Shown piece after piece: positions 45,188-49,432 of a DNA stretch of 49,432 nucleotides. A program made the position numbers and the translations under genes. Under the pieces are notes generated by a model, which had not been told where the DNA came from, did no database searches, and was given only the letters and a program-made list of their open reading frames with translations. Location: the NCBI GenBank assembly GCA_013288805.1, contig JABDBE010000018.1, forward strand, positions 29-49,460, in the 5' to 3' direction. The stretch's first letter is position 1. Each line of letters begins with the position of its first letter. This DNA is from Acidobacteriota bacterium. Lineage in GTDB: Bacteria > Acidobacteriota > Terriglobia > Terriglobales > Acidobacteriaceae.

Positions 45188-45527
45188 TGGCACTTTATCC
45201 AATAGTGGTCGGAAATTCAACTACATTCTTCGGGCATCGGCGCGTCTTGGCTCACTGCGCTCAATCTTCCATGACCGACGGTCGCACACTCGCGCTCAAG
45301 ACCTCTCGATTGCACTCGGGATTAGAAAGGAAATTGGTCTGAAGCGAGCATCGACGACCTCGGCTCGCTCAAGTTGCTGAGGAAACGATATTGGAAGACC
45401 CGGGTTCTCCGCCGAGAATGGGCCAGCAGCGGATCGCCCATTCGCGTTTCCAACATGCTAGTGTGACGCGCGGTGGCAATTGTCAAAGCGGCATCACGAA
45501 ATTGTCATTTTTTGTTTACGTAGTTGC
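45188..45527. other. Spacer between TetR and cupredoxin genes
   Basis: 340 bp, no supported gene. It must contain the TetR promoter and the end of the cupredoxin operon. I see no clear terminator or repeat. Confidence 0.45.
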
Positions 45528-46259
45528 TCAGTGTCGTTCATAGGTCGGACTATCGGGAAGCGGGGGTGGGTAGTCGTGTCCGTACATATTTTCGTGACCT
45601 TGCGGCATATTCGTGGCTGGCAGACGCATGGCTCCCAGATTTGCCGCGTCCTCGGAAATGGTGACCTCCCGAGTCAGGTTATTCAACTCTTCCGGCAGAG
45701 TCTCCTCGTACCAGATGCGAAGCGTGTAACGGCCCGAGGGCACATTTGCGATCGTCACGCGGCCGTGTTGGTCTGAAATGCCGTAGTACGGGCTGCTCAC
45801 CGCAATTACCACAGCGCTCATTTCCGAATGGATGTTGCAGAAAATGTAGGAAATTCCAGGCTTGTCAAAAACAACATTGCGCGTGGTCCCAGCCTCATAA
45901 AGACCGAGATCAAATCGCTTGCCTTCGAAAAGTGAAAATACATTGTGGAAAAACGGATCCCGGTTTGGGAACTCCACCACCGAACCAACCGGCACCACTA
46001 GAACGTGAGGCTCAAAACTTTTATTCCGTTGAACCAGCCTCGGGAGATTGGACGCCGGGATCGCGGGCACATTGGGAGCCGGCGCACTCCCGACCGGAGT
46101 AAGCCACAGCACAACGTTACTCGCTCTGCGTGCTTTACTTTTTTTGCTACCGCTGACCAAGGCTACATCTGCCGTCACTGTAACCGCCTGTGCGCAGGCC
46201 AAAGCGCTGAAAATCGTCAGCACGCACAGACAGGAAACAGTTGCGGTTTTCTTGATCAA
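45528..46259 (-). CDS. Exported type-1 copper (cupredoxin) protein
   Basis: 243 aa from TTG at 46259, whose TTGA overlaps the porin stop. Signal peptide with VLTIFSALACAQA. A cupredoxin domain has the type-1 copper ligands H105 (FFHN), C141, H144 and M147 (FCNIHSEM). A short beta domain follows (GRVTIANVPSGRYTLRIWYEE). This resembles the methylamine-utilisation-type plastocyanin-like proteins. It probably shuttles electrons or holds copper in the periplasm. The partner oxidase is not visible. Confidence 0.85.
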   Translation of the reverse strand: MIKKTATVSCLCVLTIFSALACAQAVTVTADVALVSGSKKSKARRASNVVLWLTPVGSAPAPNVPAIPASNLPRLVQRNKSFEPHVLVVPVGSVVEFPNRDPFFHNVFSLFEGKRFDLGLYEAGTTRNVVFDKPGISYIFCNIHSEMSAVVIAVSSPYYGISDQHGRVTIANVPSGRYTLRIWYEETLPEELNNLTREVTISEDAANLGAMRLPATNMPQGHENMYGHDYPPPLPDSPTYERH

Positions 46260-47863
46260 AACAAAATACCCATAATCAAACTGATCTGATCGGCGCTATT
46301 GCTCACATCGTAGAGTTGCGACGTTCGTAAGCGCCCATATTCCCCGGAAAACAGCAGGCTCGAGCGCGGACGAAAGACAAAGTTCACCAGAGCTCCGCGA
46401 TTCTGAACAAACAAGGGGCTGAACAAGTAAGTCTGACTCACCGCCGCCCCTCGCACTTCCGCAGCTGTCGGATTGTCCAGTCCAACTGCAGCATTAAATT
46501 CCAGTGTGTTCGTGGCCTTGAATTTCAACTGCGACCATCCGCCAATTGTATCCAGCCCACGCACTGCCGTGGTGGGAAGACTGGGGTTGCCGTCGTATAC
46601 CACACTCTGGCTAATGTCGCCGCCAATTCCGCCAATCGCCCGCCCGCGATAAAACTCGCCTGTGAAAAGCAGTCGTGACGCCAATGGGATCTGCCAATCG
46701 ACCATGCCAGCCCAGCCATCGACGTAGTGCTCGCTCGACCAATCCTGACGGCTGTAGTAGCCGGCCGCACCGAAGGTTATAGGTTGACCACGGAAGCTGC
46801 TCGTCCACGCCGTCCGCAGCGCGTACGCTGGCTGACGAGAAAGTTCTCCTGGTCCAGGCTGGCGAAAGTACGAGTTTGCCGGAAACTCTCCAACCAGATT
46901 GTCGAGAATTCCGCCTTGGATCGTGATGCTCTGATCCTCGGAAAGTTGGAAGCGGTGCTCCAGTCGCACCTGCGGCGTCCACGCCCACAGATTGCCCGCG
47001 TAGTTAAGCGCAGGGACCGCAAGCGACGCGAAAGACGTCGGCGATAGTGGAGAAAAGAATGCGTTGTCCTGACCCACGACGACCGAGGTGTTGGTCCAAT
47101 CCATTCGCGCGCTCGCCGTACGCAACCGGAAAATGCCGGAGTCGACTCCATTCCATGTGCTGGGAAATCCCCCGGAAAAGTCAGCCTGCAGGCTGCCGGA
47201 TGTCTTCGCGCCCGCCAAGGTAGGGCCGAACACTTCCAGCCCGATTTCCGACTGCCGCATGGTTGCTCCAAAACTTCCCGTACCCGTGCTCGGGCCAGTC
47301 ACATAACTCGGAACATCCAGATTGTCCGTCTGCCCATGACTGTTAAAAAGGTTCAAGAGGACAATCCCGGACAGCCGAAGGCGGTATTTGGAAGCGCTCT
47401 CAACCTTGGTCTGATACTGATCGTCGACCTTGCTGTTAGTCAGTTGCGTCGACTCTTCGAGCGCCCCCACACGGGTTTCCAGAGACGCCGTCTGATCCGC
47501 TTTTGCGGGAGCTGCCTGCGCCGCCGGAGGATCTGAATCGGCCGGCGCCGTCGATGGATACGAGTTCTGCGGCGACCGCAGAACGGCTTCCGATGGGCTG
47601 CGAGCACCGTGCAACTCGCGCCGCAGCGCTGCATTCTCGGCCCGATATTGCTCCGTTTCCGATCGCATCTCGACCATCGCCGATCGCAGTTCTTTGACTT
47701 CTTGTTGAAGTTCATGAATCGCGGCCGCAGTTGAATCGTTCTGCGACGATGCCGCGGCTGAGCTTGATTCCTGCGACCATCCAGACACGCTGCCCAGCAA
47801 CAGAAGTACTCCGGCCAAACATGATCTTCGCATCCAATCAGGCAAACTTTTCCCTTGCTTCAC
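46256..47863 (-). CDS. Outer-membrane porin-like protein with N-terminal coiled coil
   Basis: 535 aa. A signal peptide (SCLAGVLLLLGSVSGWSQ), then a coiled-coil stretch at about 47-87 (AIHELQQEVKELRSAMVEMR) and a Pro/Ala/Ser linker, then from about 155 a region of alternating aromatic and small residues typical of a beta-barrel, ending ISLIMGILF with a C-terminal Phe. This matches OprP/DcaP-like porins with a trimerising coiled coil. It lies between the kinase and the cupredoxin in one direction. Confidence 0.8.
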   Translation of the reverse strand: MKQGKSLPDWMRRSCLAGVLLLLGSVSGWSQESSSAAASSQNDSTAAAIHELQQEVKELRSAMVEMRSETEQYRAENAALRRELHGARSPSEAVLRSPQNSYPSTAPADSDPPAAQAAPAKADQTASLETRVGALEESTQLTNSKVDDQYQTKVESASKYRLRLSGIVLLNLFNSHGQTDNLDVPSYVTGPSTGTGSFGATMRQSEIGLEVFGPTLAGAKTSGSLQADFSGGFPSTWNGVDSGIFRLRTASARMDWTNTSVVVGQDNAFFSPLSPTSFASLAVPALNYAGNLWAWTPQVRLEHRFQLSEDQSITIQGGILDNLVGEFPANSYFRQPGPGELSRQPAYALRTAWTSSFRGQPITFGAAGYYSRQDWSSEHYVDGWAGMVDWQIPLASRLLFTGEFYRGRAIGGIGGDISQSVVYDGNPSLPTTAVRGLDTIGGWSQLKFKATNTLEFNAAVGLDNPTAAEVRGAAVSQTYLFSPLFVQNRGALVNFVFRPRSSLLFSGEYGRLRTSQLYDVSNSADQISLIMGILF

Positions 47864-47965
47864 AAATCGCCCTCCCGAAGAAGACTGTGGAAGTCCGTGA
47901 ACGATGTCGAGCGAGCCGCGAAACCGCTTGGACTAGGTGGCGCACTCGCTTACCGACGGGAAATC

Positions 47966-49432
47966 TTACTCCGACTCCGCCCTTTTTGCTCGGGCCAGCG
48001 GTGGGATCTCCGGTTTTCCCTCGCCCCCACTATCCGTGCTCGCCGACGACACGATGGGCAGACTGATGCGGAAAACCGTCCCTTCCTCGGATGTCTTTTC
48101 TAATGTGACATCTCCTCCGTGATCCTGAATAATCTTCTGCACCACCGTCAAACCCAGTCCAGTTCCATTTTCCTTGCCGTAGCTGATGAAGGGCTCGAAC
48201 AGGTTTCCACGAATGGACTCAGGAATGCCGCGGCCATTGTCCGTCAACCGAATTTCCAGTCTCCCCGGAACTTCACGCAAGTCGACGTTGATTTCCCCAC
48301 CTTCTCCCGGGATCGCCTCACACGCATTCAAGAGCAGGTTGTAAAGCGCGCGCTCAAGCTTCCTGGTATCGAACCAGCCTGTGCTGTTGCCCTCCTGACG
48401 AACCGTAACCCTCGCCGTGTGGAACCGCGGATGCGTACGCACGGCCTGTACTACCCGATCGACAGACTCCTTGACGCTTCCGTAAGTCCGCCGCAAAGAT
48501 TCCCGGGTTCGCGAAAACTCGAGCAAGGAATCGATCAGTTCCGTCATTTGATTTACCGCGATCCGAATTTCCTGGTACAGCTCTTCTCGTTGATCGGTCG
48601 ACAAGCGGCTCTCGCACAAAAATTCAGCATTCGCGACGATGGCCGCGAGCGAATGTCGCAGGTCATGCGAGACCGAGCTGGCCATTCGCCCGATCGTCGC
48701 CAGCCGTTCCGCATCGATCAACTCCTGCTGCGTCTTGAGAAGACTGTCTCGCATTCGGTTGAATGCGCGAGTAACTTCGGCAACTTCATCGCCGCCTCGA
48801 GCGTCCAGTTGATAGTGGAAGTCCCCTCTTCCCAAAGCGCGCACGCCCGCCACCAAGTTTCCTAAAGGCCGGGTAAAGGTGTGCGATATGAAGAAGACCA
48901 GCGCGCTCCCGCCAAGGACAGCAGCCAGTCCCAGTGCCAGCAGCAAGCGATTCAGACTGTCGAGAAAAGCGGTGGCCTGATCGTAGGATTTGAGAACAAC
49001 CAAGCGAACCGCAGGTTCTTTGTCGGCGGCCAGCTCCAACGAAGTCGCCAGGAAGCGTTCATCTCCTAGTTGCACTTGTTCCGGTTCTGGAATTCCGGGA
49101 GCGGAGGGTATGATCGGATGCCGCGAAAGCTCAGCTTCACGCGTGGGATCCAGCGTACTCCTCACGATTGTTTCGCCGTAGTAAAACGCCACCTGGCTGG
49201 CAGCGATCCGGCTTATATGCGCCGCCACCGAATCGTCAATTTCGTACCCGATTACCAGGAATCCCAACAGCCTGTTCTCCGCCGCGGGACCCGCATAGAT
49301 TGGCTTAAGAAAGACCTGATACAAATGCTGCGCGCCGAACCACCACTGGCTCGAACCTTCCTGACTGGAGGGATTCAGCGACTTCTGCGCCATCTCCCGC
49401 GAAAAGCCTGGAGTCGCCGTCTGCAGTGCCAC
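47966..49432 (-). CDS. Sensor histidine kinase (partial, N-terminus off right edge)
   Basis: 488 codons are visible; the frame is open to the edge, and the first codon is a GTG there, so the true start and probably a first TM helix are beyond the window. Sensor part to about 155 (GFLVIGYEIDDSVAAHISR, double-Cache-like), TM at about 163-185, HAMP at about 186-235, HisKA with H256 (SVSHDLRHSL), then the ATPase with N-box NLLLNACEAI, DNGRGIP and GTGLGLTVV. It would sense a periplasmic ligand and phosphorylate a response regulator that is not in view. It is upstream of the porin-like and cupredoxin genes on the same strand. Confidence 0.9.
   Translation of the reverse strand: MALQTATPGFSREMAQKSLNPSSQEGSSQWWFGAQHLYQVFLKPIYAGPAAENRLLGFLVIGYEIDDSVAAHISRIAASQVAFYYGETIVRSTLDPTREAELSRHPIIPSAPGIPEPEQVQLGDERFLATSLELAADKEPAVRLVVLKSYDQATAFLDSLNRLLLALGLAAVLGGSALVFFISHTFTRPLGNLVAGVRALGRGDFHYQLDARGGDEVAEVTRAFNRMRDSLLKTQQELIDAERLATIGRMASSVSHDLRHSLAAIVANAEFLCESRLSTDQREELYQEIRIAVNQMTELIDSLLEFSRTRESLRRTYGSVKESVDRVVQAVRTHPRFHTARVTVRQEGNSTGWFDTRKLERALYNLLLNACEAIPGEGGEINVDLREVPGRLEIRLTDNGRGIPESIRGNLFEPFISYGKENGTGLGLTVVQKIIQDHGGDVTLEKTSEEGTVFRISLPIVSSASTDSGGEGKPEIPPLARAKRAESE

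Overview
The window looks like a chromosomal segment of an Acidobacteriota member (class Terriglobia/'Acidobacteriia' or a near relative). The evidence is family-level only. There is a VWFA-related protein of the type concentrated in this phylum, a very large exported protein with a decayed matrixin-like motif, an FG-GAP/TIG exported protein, a meso-DAP type dcw cluster running from mraZ to murC, LolCDE-type lipoprotein export genes implying an outer membrane, and many dispersed intergenic repeats. No 16S gene or other definitive marker is present. No tRNA, rRNA, CRISPR array, insertion sequence or prophage was recognised.

Layout. 1-2.5 kb (minus): two exported proteins of unknown role, the first cut by the left edge, then a YihY/BrkB membrane protein. 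3-11.3 kb: a cold-shock protein with a clear terminator, a TPR protein with a decayed peptidase motif, a DUF4149-like membrane protein, YchF, a ZIP metal transporter, a VWFA-related exported protein, a large S55-type (SpoIVB-like) protein and a toxin remnant. 11.3-18 kb: an exported beta-propeller protein, an MFS exporter, a YciI protein, and a LolC/E-type permease with LolD. 18.3-23.5 kb: ClpC, a small exported protein, an FG-GAP protein and a PilZ protein.

23.7-37.8 kb (minus) is the dcw cluster, transcribed mraZ-rsmH-(53-aa ORF)-ftsL-ftsI-murE-murF-mraY-murD-ftsW-murG-murC. Together these genes make the lipid-linked peptidoglycan precursor, polymerise and cross-link it at the septum, and regulate the cluster through MraZ. 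A good promoter (perfect TTGACA) and three 10-bp-phased MraZ-type boxes lie about 200 bp upstream of mraZ. Genes usually found after murC (murB, ddl, ftsQ, ftsA, ftsZ) are not in the window. Most long spacers inside the cluster carry dispersed repeats, several reaching to or across stop codons.

38-49.4 kb: a two-TM protein, an SRPBCC protein, a YbjQ protein with a tiny CPXCG-like protein, an exported M24/S15 proline-peptidase pair, a TetR regulator with a Rieske oxygenase, and a minus-strand set of sensor kinase (cut by the right edge), porin-like protein and type-1-copper protein.

The most interesting signals are: a family of heptameric (7-bp period) intergenic repeats at six loci; the uncharacterised 53-aa ORF translationally packed between rsmH and ftsL; the MraZ operator; two independent metallopeptidase-like proteins that have lost their zinc-binding histidines; and the kinase-porin-cupredoxin gene set.
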